Part shown: positions 1 to 13,400 of the stretch, one piece after another
Layout: each line of letters starts with the position of its first letter
How positions within the stretch are numbered: the stretch's first letter is position 1
Origin: Sphagnum compactum
Lineage: Eukaryota > Bryophyta > Sphagnopsida > Sphagnales
NCBI GenBank assembly: GCA_965153455.1
Contig: OZ234494.1
Location: 4,650,001-4,714,000 of the forward strand
Length of the DNA stretch: 64,000 nucleotides
Direction: 5' to 3'
Made by a program: the position numbers and the translations under genes
Notes under the pieces: model-generated
The model's database searches: none
Told to the model about the DNA's origin: nothing
Seen by the model: the letters and a program-made list of their open reading frames with translations, nothing else

Positions 1-123
1 GAGTCACTGATGTTTTTTCTGGACCTTTTTTTGTTTGAGTCTATGGAGAAAAGTGACAGGGTCAGTTGCTTTGGAAAAATCTTTAGAGCAGTGACGTGAC
101 TTTTTTGTTACTTGGAAATACAG

Positions 124-961
124 GAGCTGCAGAGTGATGGTAATGTGCACTTAAAGGATTTTTTCCTTGTAGTGCCAGCACTCATGATAAGTGCAATTGA
201 AGCAATGCTGCAAGCTAAAGACAAGCTCTTCAAACGCAGCCGCACCTCTGCAGATTCCCTCTTCACAGATGATGGTTTTGTCCTTGGAATTGCCTATCTT
301 CTTAAGGTGGGATATTCATTGCTGCCCATCCACCAAATTTTGGTTTTCAAATGAAGAGCTGTAATCCATCACTAGGACCAACAAGGACCACACTCTTTGA
401 AGCTCCATCGATGTGGTATTTTTTATAGTAACAATTTGTACAACAGAGTCTGCAGGTGAAGATTGTCACAAATGTGTTTTACCCATTTGCCAATGCTTTA
501 TCCTGCATGACAACAGGTGCTAGGACAAGACAAGCAGTTTGATTCACTGCATTGGTTTGAGAGTGCAAGGAAACACTATAGGGCTGAGAAGGCACGCTTG
601 GAAGAAGGCCTGGACACTGACAGTAACACCAGTGGACTCCCTGGCCTTCAGATATGGAGCCAAAAGCTGGCATCCATTTCTGACGCAGATGTCCAAAACA
701 TGCAGCTGGTCTGTCTCCATTTCCTACCTCCACATGGATTTGTAAGTGTGTATTGAGATCTTTTGGAATCACTGGAAGGTGCAAGCAAGCAAGAAAAATT
801 GCAGCATGGGTTGTGTGTGCTTGGGAATTTCTCTGGGATGAGAAGCTGTGACATCTTGGTGGGTGGGAAATTGCCAGGCAGTGAAGCGAGTGGCAAGCTA
901 CTTGATGGAGCTTGAGCTTACTGACTACAACCTGACCGGAGCCCGAATATTCTTTCTATGA
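124..961 (+). CDS. WASHC4: WASH complex subunit 4 (SWIP/WASHC4-like), C-terminal exons, 5' end outside window
   Basis: Three exons give the C-terminus of a SWIP-family protein, the large scaffold subunit of the endosomal WASH complex that activates Arp2/3. Exon 124-306 follows a CAG acceptor and ends AAG|GTGGGA; it encodes GNVHLKDFFLVVPALMISA and later DDGFVLGIAYLLK. Exon 517-708 continues in phase 0 with VLGQDKQFDSLHWFESARKH. Exon 878-961 encodes AVKRVASYLMELELTDYN and then LTGARIFFL before TGA at 959-961. From knowledge of the family, the DDGF-GxAYxLK, FDSLHWFxS and C-terminal ARIFF motifs are characteristic of SWIP in animals and protists. The exon 2 donor is uncertain: GT at 709 preserves the family spacing, whereas the better GTAAGT at 742 is also in frame and would add 11 residues. 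Bases 1-123 are the preceding intron. Family assignment is firm; completeness of the gene beyond the window cannot be judged. Confidence 0.88.
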
Positions 962-1470
962 GGAGGTAAACATCATCAAAGCGTTTTGTGCGCAATTTTC
1001 TCTCACTGATATTAGACACCAAGTTCAGGCGAGTACATACCCAACAAAAGACATCAGGTGAGTGTGTGCCAACCCACATGGGTATCTTGCATCTGTAAGG
1101 ATACAGTGAGTTGAGCAGACACTTCACACATTCATTATGGACTGTGTTCACTGTGACAAACTTGTAACTATAGTTCTGGTTCTTCTAAACCAGATGACTA
1201 GGACAGAATTCACCTGGCACATCCTTAACAACTCCTTACTGATGATGCCCTTTACCAGGAGATCCATCCATCAGATCTTCTTATTGTTTGAACTGGAAAA
1301 ATCCAGACTGTTGTCCTGAATCCAGATCAACCTTCTGATCTGAAATTGGATAGTCCATACATTGTCTAGAGCTAGATTTGTGAACAGAGGTAGTTGGTTC
1401 TGAGAAGGGGCATTATGTTGGAGTTCCCCACAGTGATACCGTCACCTAACTCAATGGAAACCTGATTGAA
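962..1470 (+). other. 3' flank of the SWIP gene
   Basis: The sequence after the TGA probably includes the 3' UTR of the SWIP gene. No convincing polyadenylation signal or further coding exon was identified. Short open frames here on both strands lack recognisable motifs. Confidence 0.3.
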
Positions 1471-2075
1471 TTCATTCCCTGGATCCAACATGGATGAAGT
1501 TGATGACACAAATGCAGTGGTCATACATGTGAATGAAAATTGATTTTGTTGATGAATCTCATCTCTTGGATGAATGTGTGTACAATTTGTTTGATGACTG
1601 GTACCTTGCACGAATGAAATTATGTTCTTGGATGAAATTATCACACATGAAATTGACCATATGAACCAAAATAACTACAGGAGAAAGCTAGATGGTAGAG
1701 CATATTGTATTCATGGATGAACTTTCTCCAGATGGATGCAAGTGGTCATATGGATGGAATTTTGAAATGGATGAGCGAATTATCCTTAATATGAAATTTT
1801 GATCACAAGGATGAAACATGTAGGGATGAAATTAATGACATGGAAAATCAGGCTATATGAACTGAATTGATAACAAAGACTAATAGGAACACATGGATTT
1901 GGAAAACATGATGAAATTGGGCATTAGTGAAGATGAAAATCTGTCAATGGAAATCGATGTATGGATGATAAAAAATATCACCTAGATGAAATTCAATTTA
2001 ACATGGATGGACTGTAACCACATGGATGCAATTGGCCAATATGGATGAAATTACATTCATGGGTGAATGTCACCC
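1470..2075. repeat. degenerate ATGGATGAAATT-rich repeat tract
   Basis: The motif GGATGAAATT and close variants (GGATGGAATTT, GGATGAAAC, CATGGATGCAATTG) recur many times at irregular spacing across about 600 bp. This looks like a decayed minisatellite. The same GGATGAAAT core appears, in reverse complement, in the tandem array near 61.1-61.7 kb, so the two may be related; that link is inference. Confidence 0.5.
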
Positions 2076-4590
2076 ATCATCCATATCCTTGAATTTGATC
2101 TGCATTGCCAGTAACATTATTTATGTTATTAGCTTCATCAATGATCTTAGTTCCATCCACACAATAATCTTTCCATCCATGTGCTTGATTGCAACATTTG
2201 TGGTCTATTGTCTATTCCATTGGTATGAGTTACAGTGTACATTGGAAATAAGAACTTAAATTGGTTTTACAAAGTGTTGGGTGACATGGCTTTTTGGTGC
2301 TGTGAAATTGGAAATTAGGGTTAGGTTTTAGGCTTCACCAAGAGGGTGCATCTGCTTCCATATGTATGGCTGTTTGTTTTGTTTAGGGTTTAGGGTTTAG
2401 GAGTTGTTTTTAGGTCACTAAATGGGCTACCATTGCAACCTTCTGGGCAAGATATTATTTTGGATTTTCCTTTGCCTTTTTATGCATGTGACAATGAAGA
2501 TTTATGACTAAAAAATTGTTGCACCAAGGATAGGGGATATTTGGATACATGCTTCACAAAAATTTTAATAGATCATTTCATTAGAATTTTTTTCCTTGTT
2601 GAGTATAAAGTTGTTTTCTATAGATGTTAAGGACATACAAAAACATAACCCCATTATATAGTTTTCATAAATATATATTTAATGTGAATAAAAAATTCTT
2701 GGAATCTTTCATGACTTTTGAGAAACATTAAAGGCAACATATAGTTTTCAATAAAAACCTAAAGGGCTTAGGGGACATTTATAAGATATTTACAACTTCT
2801 TGACATTGTCTATATAAATCAGAAGAAGCACTTAGGTTTCATTATTAACTTTTGCCAAAAAAACTAATTTTTAAAGGCTTTATGTTGGACCCCTTGGACC
2901 CATAAGAAGACTTCAAACACAACTTCTTATGAGGTAGTATATTAAATGGCCTTTAAATCTTTTCTATTCACTAATGTCAACGATCATTTAAAAATGTTTG
3001 AACCTTGTGTTGTGAAGTAGATTTTGAACACCCAATAAATATGGAGATATTTACTTAAAAGGCATGGCGTTCTTGATAATTTTTCCTTTTCTAAACTTTG
3101 AATTAGTTCTTATAGGATTTAATCATTGTCCTAAGGCTCAACTAAGTTGTCCCTTTAGAAATCTAAGAACAATCACCTTATATATATATATATAGAGAGA
3201 GAGAGAGATTTTCTTGCAATTAATTCACTAAAACCTACCAAATATGTACATACTTTAACCACCTCAAATCTTAATCAAACAATGGTATAATTTCAAAAGA
3301 GCCTCCTATAGTAGGTTTACTAATCAAACCCTTTCACTTCTAGCTTCCATTCAAACATATCCAACAATCTATTCATCACCCTTAAATCTTTCAAGTTCTT
3401 TCCTTCACCTTTTTCAAGGATCTTTAGTAAGGATCTTATTTGGACTATTGCCATGGTTGAATTGGCTCAACAACACTTACCTCTTAGATCAATTCTACCT
3501 TTCACTTTCCTTAGGTATTTTGAAACTACAACAATCATCCTAGATACCATGTTTTTTCAAGTGACTTTCTTCTTGTGTTATATTTCACATATATAATACC
3601 TTCCTTGTTCATGCTCTTTTACTTAAGATATTTCCCTCCCCCCCTCCGGGCAAGTTCACCAACCAAAGAAAGGAACTATGCAACAAACATACATAACTAG
3701 AGTTTGGGATCTACATGCGTTAAACAACCATTTTTAAGGGGTAATAGATAATTGTCCAACTATTTTTTATCATCCTATTATTATTTAATTATTTATTATA
3801 TATACATATTAAAATCACCTTATATTAATTATAATCCATTATTTCAGATTATTACATACCCTATATTATAATTAAATTAATTATTTGAATAAAATGTACC
3901 CTATTTTTAACTAATTAACTTATGCTTTTTACCCAACAACCGATATATTGCACCCTATATTTTTACTAACTTATTTCCTACTTTTTTTTTACTATTGTCC
4001 CCCTTGGGAAGTAGGTTCAAACCAATGTTGGTTGGGTTAAGGTCTTTTTAAGGAACCGTTGAATCCAAGTTTAATGTTTCTTATAAAAAAAAATGACTCG
4101 TTAGTTTTGAGTCCAATAGAAACCCATCAGTTCTAAGGCTAGGTCTAACTTTTTGGATTGTTTTTCTAGGTTGACGGTTACAAGTTTTATGAAGCTTATT
4201 GGTTCCAATTTCAAGGTGTGCTAGTTCTAATTTTTTTAATTGTCAATACAAATAGATTTAACAAGAGACTTTTTTCAAAATTTTGATTATGAACTTCTTA
4301 TCACTCACCCTATTGCCCCCTAAATTGCTACCATGAACATTGTTAGATTTGTGCACTAACTTAGACCCACAAAACTCCAAAATTGAAACCAACAAAGGTT
4401 CCTATTGCTCCATCATCCCTCACAATGATATACAAAAGAAAAAACTTATTCTTAATTACATAGTTGATAACCGCATAACCATTGTCCTAATAGTCATGCC
4501 TAACACATATATTGTCATGTTACCATTTCGTTATCAATTTAAAACTTTTGAAATTCATGTATTTGTTTGGTGTTAGCATAATTCAGTCCT
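2076..4590. other. gene-free AT-rich stretch
   Basis: No gene was recognised. It contains a short interstitial run of the plant telomere-type TTTAGGG unit near 2384-2401 and a TA/GA dinucleotide microsatellite at about 3179-3208. The remainder is AT-rich sequence without reading frames that resemble known proteins. Confidence 0.5.
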
Positions 4591-4599
4591 TAACAATAT

Positions 4600-5095
4600 T
4601 TGTCGGTGAAGATCCTTAATAACATCATGAATGGGTTAGTTGACATGAGAACATCAATGTTGACCGTGTTAACAAGCATGGATAGAAAGCTAAGTTTGAT
4701 GCATAGAGTGACAAGAATATATTCATACAAAACTATTTTGGGGTCATCATTCAAGCATTGTGTTGCTTCGATGAAATTGTTAATTAAGGTGGATTGTGAA
4801 GTACGTTGCAACATGACATTTATGGTGGTGGATGTGGATAGTTATGATGTGTTATTGGGATTTCATTTTTATATCAAAATTGAGATTGTTATTGATGTTG
4901 AACAAGGCTTAATATAGGTCAAACAAGGTCCCATAATTAATGTACATGTATTAGTTTCAAACATGGATAAGATGTTGTGAACCATTACAGGGAATGTAAA
5001 ATTGCACACCCTATTCAATTGACACAATTGGAAAAATTGGAAAGCAAGTTTAGTGGGACGTAAACATAATATACTTCTATTGAGGTGTGAAAATA
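4600..5095 (+). pseudogene. orphan Ty3/gypsy retropepsin (gag-pro) fragment
   Basis: The + strand frame 4600-4917 (105 codons) contains FMVVDVDSYDVLLGFHFYIK followed by VIDVEQGLI, a stop codon, and then VKQGPIINVHVL in the same frame. This matches the C-terminal half of plant Ty3/gypsy aspartic proteases, where a D-x-DSYD-LLGLDFL-IGAVVDVE-G-IQVRQGP pattern is usual. The catalytic DSG region upstream is not clear, and the frame stops before any reverse transcriptase. It is therefore a short, dead fragment of a retrotransposon polyprotein and not a host gene. No RT or integrase sequence was recognised within several kb, and no LTRs were seen. Confidence 0.62.
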
Positions 5096-7060
5096 GATGG
5101 ATGATATAATGCTACTTGACCAAATTAATTCAATGATACAAGATTTTCAATCCAAAAAAGAATGGATGAGATTCAAAGCACAACATATGATAATTAATTA
5201 AGATTGATCTTAATGGAAGAATGAAAAAAAAATGTTAAACTAATGATTTTTGGACTTAAGGTTCATTGCAAGTTGAAGGTCCAAAACAAATTTTGAGTTT
5301 AATCTTTGATGAACAGAGTCTTTTTTTTAAGATCCTTTATGTGAATTTAAGAATTATGTAGATCGGATATGATGTGTTTCAAAAGATGAAATCACAACCC
5401 ACCAAACAAAAGCATGGACAACACCAACTTCTTCAAGTTTTCTTTAATTCTTTCTCAAATCTTTTAACCCACTAGAAATTAGATTCATGATTGTTTTGAG
5501 AGACTCAAAATTATGTTATTTTATCAAACCCATATCTCATAAATTTGTCACTATTCGCAACTTTTCAAGTTGTCCAACTTGATTGTCTTGTCTATCTTGA
5601 CTAAAAAATTGTTTAGTTTCATTGGAAACTCATGGTTGCTAAAGTGAGATGCATCTTTTGACCAATTTAATTAATTAAAATGAACTTTTAAACTACTTGA
5701 TCAATGTCACATTTAATCAAATATGACAAAAAAATTGGACATCTCTAGAATTTTAAAGGACAAGATTGTAATAAACTAAAACATGAAGTCAAATGGGACA
5801 TGTGCATAATTCTTAAGGCATAGTTTCTACTACATTCCCTTTATATATATATATATTTATTTATTTATTTAATATTATATTTTTAATAACACTTTAATGT
5901 ACATTGTTAATTAGTTACAATGTGATAAATTGTATGATTGTCTAAACCATGTTTTTAATAAATAAAAGATCTTATCATAAAATTTTAGGAAAATGTTAAA
6001 TTTTATTGTAGGTTTCATTTAATAAAAATAAAAAACCCTATAAATATGAAATTGAATATTCATTACGTGAAACCAAATATTATTTCATTAATATATTATT
6101 TATTGTTTAGTTAATTGGTTAAAATGGGGGAAGGTAAATAGGTATTTAAGTTGTAGGTAGGTTTTAGGTAGGTAAAGAGGAAGTTAGTATGTATGTAGTT
6201 GGAAGGTGGGTAGGTAAGTATAAATCAAGTAATGAAAACATATTTTTCTTGAAGAAATATTTTTTGAGTTGTTTAATTACAAAATACAAAAGCACATTCC
6301 TTCAAATGAATTGAATTTTTGTATGTTTATTTATTATATATGTAGATCCTTGAAAATCATTCAAGAATTAATTTTCATTTGCTTCATTTGAGCAAAAACT
6401 GAGAAAGAAAATGCATGTCAAAATTTTAATTTGTAAAATGATTTGGGGAAAACATGTTATATTTGTTATTTGACACATTATGTTACAAAGTCATGTAATG
6501 GCTAGTTGGAAAAGGGCATTGGCAATTAGGTATTTAGACCAAGCTTCAATTTTTGTTACCAACATATACCATGTTATATATATATTGAAATAGATACACA
6601 TTCTATGTTTATAGATGTATATATATGTGCATAATAAGGTAGGTAGGTAACTATGTATGGTAAGTAGGTGAATAAATTTATTATTATATTTCAAAAATTA
6701 ATTTTAAAAAAGGAATCACATTTTTTCATTTAAAACAAATTTGCTACCCAAATTTTGTTGTCTCATTCAACCAATCAAAAAGCCACCATTTTATTAGTAA
6801 AAAAACATTGAATATGGAAGTATCAAAATTGACTTGTTCAAAGTAATTGCTCAGTCAAGATGAAAAAATAACATTTTTGTTCTTTTGGACCAATTTTTGT
6901 AATCAAATAAGTTGTGCATTCTTATAGTGTGTAAACATTTGGGGGAACAACAAATATCATCATCACCCAATCCAAGATTTTTTCTCAAAAAATTTGACAT
7001 TCTTATAAACAAAATCTTGAATGAAGGAAAAACAACAAACAAACAGCCACCAATGTGCAT
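5096..7060. other. gene-free AT-rich stretch
   Basis: No gene was recognised. GGTA-rich minisatellite-like patches occur near 6130-6225 and 6637-6668 (repeated AGGTAGGTA), and a TA/TTTA-rich low-complexity run is at about 5840-5880. Confidence 0.5.
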
Positions 7061-7064
7061 GCAT

Positions 7065-7440
7065 TAATGAATGAAACCTTCATGAGGCTTGAATGAAAAA
7101 CCAATGTCCATTAGTATATAAGTGGATTAAATCTTCAACAAGCTTGAATGATGAACCAACACTCATTAATATATTATATCAATGGAATGAAACCTTCAAC
7201 CATGCTTGAATTGGAAGCTAGCACCCACCAAGGTATATATATATAAATGGATGAAACCTTTGACCATGTTTGAGTGAAAAGCCAACATTCACAAAACATT
7301 GATGGACAAAACCTTCAACAAGATTTTGAATGAACTAACATCCATTTGTACAACAACAAATGAACATTCGAATGGCCTCCAACAAACCAACACCCACCCA
7401 TTAGCACATCAATGGATGGAACCTTCAATATTCATAAAAT
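7065..7440. repeat. degenerate tandem repeat, about 60-bp unit, six or so copies
   Basis: Successive units begin near 7070, 7125, 7186, 7250, 7306 and 7416. Each starts with a variant of ATGGATGAAACCTTCAACAA, continues with GCTTGAATGAAAAACCAACA and ends with a CATTA/TATATA-rich spacer. Copies differ by substitutions and small indels, so the array is old. Confidence 0.7.
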
Positions 7441-10400
7441 AACTCATTTTTAAAAATATGTATCAATATGATTATACTTGGAAAAATTGCATGGGAACTT
7501 ACAACTTGTGTAAGATCTAGCTACATTACAAAAGTAACTTCCGAACGCTAGAAATCCTTATTCTTCAATTTATTTTTTATGCCTTTCTTTTCTTTTCTTT
7601 TTTTATTTATAAAAACCTCTTTAAACAACTGAATGTTTTCTAATCTAATTCTACATGATAGAAAATGTGAAGTACAAATTCAAAACACTTTGCAATTTTA
7701 TTATTAATTTATTTGAATAAAACAAATTGAGGATGAATTTATTTGCAAACCACCAATGGCATGGCAACAATTGAATTCAACTTCAATTCCATGGTGGCAA
7801 TTGATTCAATTCCAATTGAATCAATGAACTTCTAAACAATATATTTATAAACTAATAGGTGCAATTGACTCAAAGTTCAAATTAAGTTTGTTTATGAAAT
7901 TTGTAACTCACAATACAATCTAACATAATCTTGAAAATCCAAAGCTTGTCACCAATGAATCACATTACTTTCTCCACTAGTTATGTTGTGAAATTAGGAA
8001 CACTATTGAGATCAACAAAAAGTTGATTTTTATTGAACAATTATGCAAATGACAAGAAATGACAAAAGATGACAATGTTTATATTAACAACTTCAAATGG
8101 CTGACAACCATGAATAACAATCTAATCATTATTCATACTTAGGAAGTTCATTATTAGAAACTTCATTTTATAAACCATCATCAAGTTCAACATGGGATTT
8201 CCTTGTTTGTAGAACATGGATCTTCTTCGTATCACCATTTCCTATTCTCAAAATGATCATGATGTCACACTTCTCATATCATTCTAACCAAAAATCTATT
8301 CAACAAAGTGATGATTACCTTGTTCATTTTCAACAATTGGTCTAAAGTTCAATCCATTCCACCATTTGTTATTCTTGCTTATTTGTTCAATCTCACTTTT
8401 ATCTCTACTACTACTAAGCCTTAGTTAGAGGGTAATCTATATAGTAACTCAAAGGAAAGAAGTAAAAAATTATAAATTTTATTTTACTCATAGTCATTTA
8501 TTATTATTTTAATTTATGGCACATTTAAAGTTTTGCAATCACATCTAAGAAATAAAATTCTAATTCCATTTAAACAACTTATAGTTGCACATAAGTTATT
8601 ATAGTTGCAACATAGAATAATTTATTAATTTGTTTTATTTACAATCACACATAAATCTTGTAAAAAACAATGCAAGAAATAAATTTGTGATTCATTTTTC
8701 ATGGTCACATTATAATGAAATTAATTCATTATATTCATGGTTGCATGTATTTTGGATATGGTCAACTTTGTGTGTGTATGGTTTTGTTTCACCTTTTTTT
8801 GGGGGTTTTGGTCACATGTATTGTGGCTCTTAGTTGCCTGTATTATTATTAATGTTATTGGGTTTCTCAATTTTGATATTCACCTGTATATTGGGTGTTG
8901 TTTACATGCTTGAAAGGATTTTGCTTCAAGGTTTCTTTGTTTTAATTAGGTTTATTCTGGGTGTTGGTTGGATGTTTAGAAGATTCTTTAAATTACTTTT
9001 CTTCAGGTTTCTCACTTTTGGTTGTGTGTATTTGGGTTAAGGCCACATGTTTTTTTTCCTTCTTTTTTTAAGTGTAGTGTTGGTGTCCGATGTAAGTTTT
9101 AATCAAGTATTTATACAATAGCACATGCTGTAGACTATATTCCATCATACATAAAAATAACAGCACATTATTGTGGTAACAAAATTTATCTTCAGTTAGG
9201 CCAGAAATGTTTCTATAGTGGACTCCACATGACAATAGAATCATGCAATCAATATATATTCTAAGTTGAACTGTGCAACCTTCAAACAAGATGAAACTTA
9301 ATACAAACTTGCTGTTTCTAGACTAGTTCAACCTTAGCTTCACATACACAACTTCCTGCAAATGATGAATGCTCTAAATTAAAAACAAATGCTGCTGCAG
9401 AGACAAAAAGAACCCTTCAGTCTAGTTCCTGGAACAGAACAGAGAATGGCAAGTGGGAGAAAGATATAGCAGCTACAAAGCCTTTTACGGCAAGGAAGGA
9501 AACACTTGTACCTGGCAAACCCACCCTCCTCCATCTTCCTCTGTTAAGCTCTCTGACTAGTTTCCTAGTGTATTCCACTGGCGCCTTATATGCATGGATA
9601 TTATTATGTCCACTCGTAAAGACTTGCTCCAATTGTTTTAGTGTAATCAGAGGGCATATTACCAGGCGTATTTTTTGCTTCTTTGTTTGGGGGAGTTTTG
9701 AACATGGGTTCAGTTTTTCAAAATGCCTTCAATTTTCTTTGTTTTTCCCCATCATACCAAGCAGGAAAAATAATCAGAGCAGGTCTTTACACTTGGTGAT
9801 GCCCTCAACCTTTGGCTTTAACTTACACCTCATGAGCTCATACTCTTAAGGAGAATGCATAAGAATCATCCTCTTTAACCTTGTGATCAACATAGATTAG
9901 ATTCATGATAACCTTTGTCTTGTGCTTCACAATGGATAAAGCCCAAGGGTGGAGGACATGTACCACCTTATCCTCTTAGAGCATCTCTAGGAGACCTCAG
10001 GATGTGAGCTGCAAAAATATTGCTCACATCCAAGTTTAGTTGTTAACTTTTTTCCAACCTCACCCACAAAACTAAAACAGGGACTGTAGATAGTATGTCC
10101 CCTTTGGTACCTACATATGGAACATAACTTATTAGCTTTTATGTGAGATCCCTAATACCTGTCATAAGAAACTCTCTATTGCAGGGGAATATGTATGGTT
10201 AACATATGCCTCGTACATTGCAAATCTATCTATGACGGAAGCTAGTTTGTTTTGTTTTTTAGTTATGAGATCCACCGAACCAGGATGCTTCAGATCGTGT
10301 TCTTGGTGTCTTTGGAAAGCCCTCGACAAGGAGGGGTGCATGGGCTTGGTTCCATGACTTTTTTGACTTGCCGTGCAAAAGTTCTTGAATATTGAATGAT

Positions 10401-13400
10401 TTTTTCACTGAAAATTCAATTAAGTCGTAGCTGAAATTTTTGGAGGAATTGGAATGTGCCTTTGGTGTTGTTGAAAAGATCTTGATGATTTAAAGGAATT
10501 TATTTGGTAAGTTTTGGATTCAGAATGTGGGAGATATTGATTTTTAATTGCTTTCTGTCACTGAAAATTCAAATGAATTCCAAAAAACCAGGTTTTGGAA
10601 GGAAAAATCAGTTGAGGATGTGGTAACACTTGAATGTCTACCATTCAATTCAAGTAGAAGGAATTGTGAAGGGCCTTTGGTGTTGTTGGAAAGATCTTGC
10701 CAAGGGATATAAGTATACCTTGCAAAATAATGACATATGTTGTATCCACCCTACAATCTAATGAGTTCACACTTGGGTTAACGGCACAGGCCACACTCGT
10801 ATGTATGATGACATGAAATTTGTTCTCAAATTGGTTGAAAAATACCTAGCTAGTGGAATGATTTTGAAAACCCAGGCGACAATACTACAACATTGCATGG
10901 ACATTGTTTCAATGTCAACATTTCTCAAGAGGATTCCATCTTTAAGTAGACTTGTATACTGGTACTTAACAATTTTAGTTCAAATTTAGATTTTTGATAG
11001 ACTTTTCTTGGGGTGGTGTGAGGGACTTTGCCATACTTGTTGATTTTTGGTGTCATTGAAAGTTATGAAAAAAATTCATATGATGTTGAAATAGTTTAAA
11101 GGAATTCATTTTGAATTGCAAACCACATCTATGAATTTTGGAGAAAACATGGTATAATTTTATTACAAGCCATGACAATAGGGAGTCCATTTTCAATTTT
11201 TAGAAGGATTATAACATTATAACTTGTTTGTAGTTAAAAGTCCCCCATTTGATATAAAACTATTGACTTCAAATTATTCCCCTTATGTCTCACACTAGAT
11301 TATATAAATATCATATGATTAAGTTCACTTTCATTTTTAAAAAAATTGACATAAAACACATTTTAATTCATAAGGGGGAAAAAATGACATTGCAAACTCC
11401 AAAAATGGACATTCTAGCTTGTAAATACCCAATATAACCTTGTATTTCTATAAAGATTTCTAACACTTCTCAGCTTGTTTTCAAGAATTGGCTAACTTGT
11501 GGCTTAGCAAACTAGATGAAAATAATTGATCTAAGGAGAACACTAAAGTCCTTAGCCTAGTTCAACAATGCATAACCATGCTAGGTACTTATAATCATTT
11601 GGTGTTGAACCAAGTTGGATTTACTTATTTGTTGAAGGTAGAACTTTGTTAGATAGTTAGGCCAAAAATAAAATAAAAATGGTTAGAGCTATTGAAGAAC
11701 ATATATATGAGAGTAGATTATGCATGAAAACAGTTGTTACAAATATTGAGGAGAAAATATTCATGTAGGTGAGATGTCTATAAAATGTTACTAAAACTAT
11801 TGAAATTGATGAAAACTAGGTGTTTTAATTCATGCACTTAAATGAGATATGATAACTAGGGGTTGAAATGTTATATTCTATTGAGTACATGGTATTGAAT
11901 GCACAAGTTTGAAACAAGAACCCATAGTTGATTGTTTTATTGAAACTAAATTAGATCAAAATTGTAATAAACATCTCCCATGAAGAATAATAGGTAATAA
12001 TTGAATTGGCTTCAGAATATCCATTTCAAAATATTTTCAACATCACATTGTATTCAAAATTCTTTCACATGAATAATAGATTTTCAATAGACTTATTATA
12101 TCCACAACAATGAGCAAACATGTGGAAACCAATTTTTTTTTTCAAATTTCTCATGTTGTATCATATGTGAACATCCCAAGAATGATTTAGCATTAAATGG
12201 CAACATGTTTGTAGAACTTGTCCCAAAAAGTAGAAATCTAGTAGAAACGAGTCCCCACCCCCAACCCCCCAATCCAAGGGGAATGTGATGAAAAATTTCA
12301 AAAGAATTTTTTGGGCAAATTTGCCCCCAAAAAGAGGAATATGTGACAAAATATTCCATTTTCATTTTTATTTCCACATTTGTGTGAAATTCCGCCCAAA
12401 AAATGTTCTTTGTGAAAACATGTTCTTTGTGATGCCTTTGTTCCTTTTGCCATCAACTTGGCCTTTCATGTGGTTTGCGAAATATGCCATTGATCCCACA
12501 TAAACATATTTCTTCTCCATACAATTTTTATGAAAGGGGTTATACCTTTAGAGGTTGCATGTGCACAAGAAAAAGCTATGAAGATAGTGTCCTTGCAATT
12601 ATAAAAATGGCTTTTAGCCACTTGACCATTTTGTTTTGCATGAAAAGTATGAGAAAAAAACATGATTAAATTGTTTCAATCTTGTTGTGCTTGGTGATTC
12701 TTTTTTGTGCACCTTGCACGCACCGCCTAGGCCTGCCTTTGGCCTAGTTATAATTTTTTTCCAAATGAACTTCACACCTTGGCCTTTGTTTCTACACTTT
12801 CAAGCCATATGAAATGAAGATCCTCCATGCATATAAACAAGCAAACCGAAACCATCAGCAAAATCGCATTTGGCACATTAACCTCACCCATGAGAATTAA
12901 CCAAACACAGCACTTTCGAACATAAATATTCCCCTAGCTTGATGACTACCTCTCACCTTGGATTGACAAAAACAACATCAATTGGCACCACATAAACACT
13001 AATATTTTGGCTACCTGATTGATGGAACTTGTTGTAGACATATCTGGCAAGAATTTTGCAACTATGTACGCACAAATTTTTGTTGCAAGTGAGGAGGGCT
13101 CTTGAAGGCTTTAAGGGTCTTGTTTTCCTTTGACAGGCTTTGTGGCTTAATGGCTGCTTTGGAGCTGATTGATGAAACCCTGCCAATCATAAATAAACCA
13201 AAGCACCCAAAGAAGGGGGAATCAAAGGAACAAAATGGAAGGACCCACGTCCCAGAAGACAAAAGAATCACCCAAGAGGGTGAACCACAAGGGGAACATC
13301 AAGTTGCTGAACCCCCTGCTGTCTGTCGCAAGAAGCATATCAAATAAGGAAAGGGGAGGACCGCCTGAAAGGATGCCTAGTCTAAAAGAACCTTCACCTA

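Noticed and set aside
479-896. Open frames on the - strand and a second + frame over the SWIP exons
   Set aside because: They overlap exons with clear family motifs in another frame and have none of their own.
2384-2401. Telomere-type TTTAGGG repeats (also near 24,079 and 53,697)
   Set aside because: Only two or three units each; too short to suggest a telomere or fusion site and common by chance in plant DNA.
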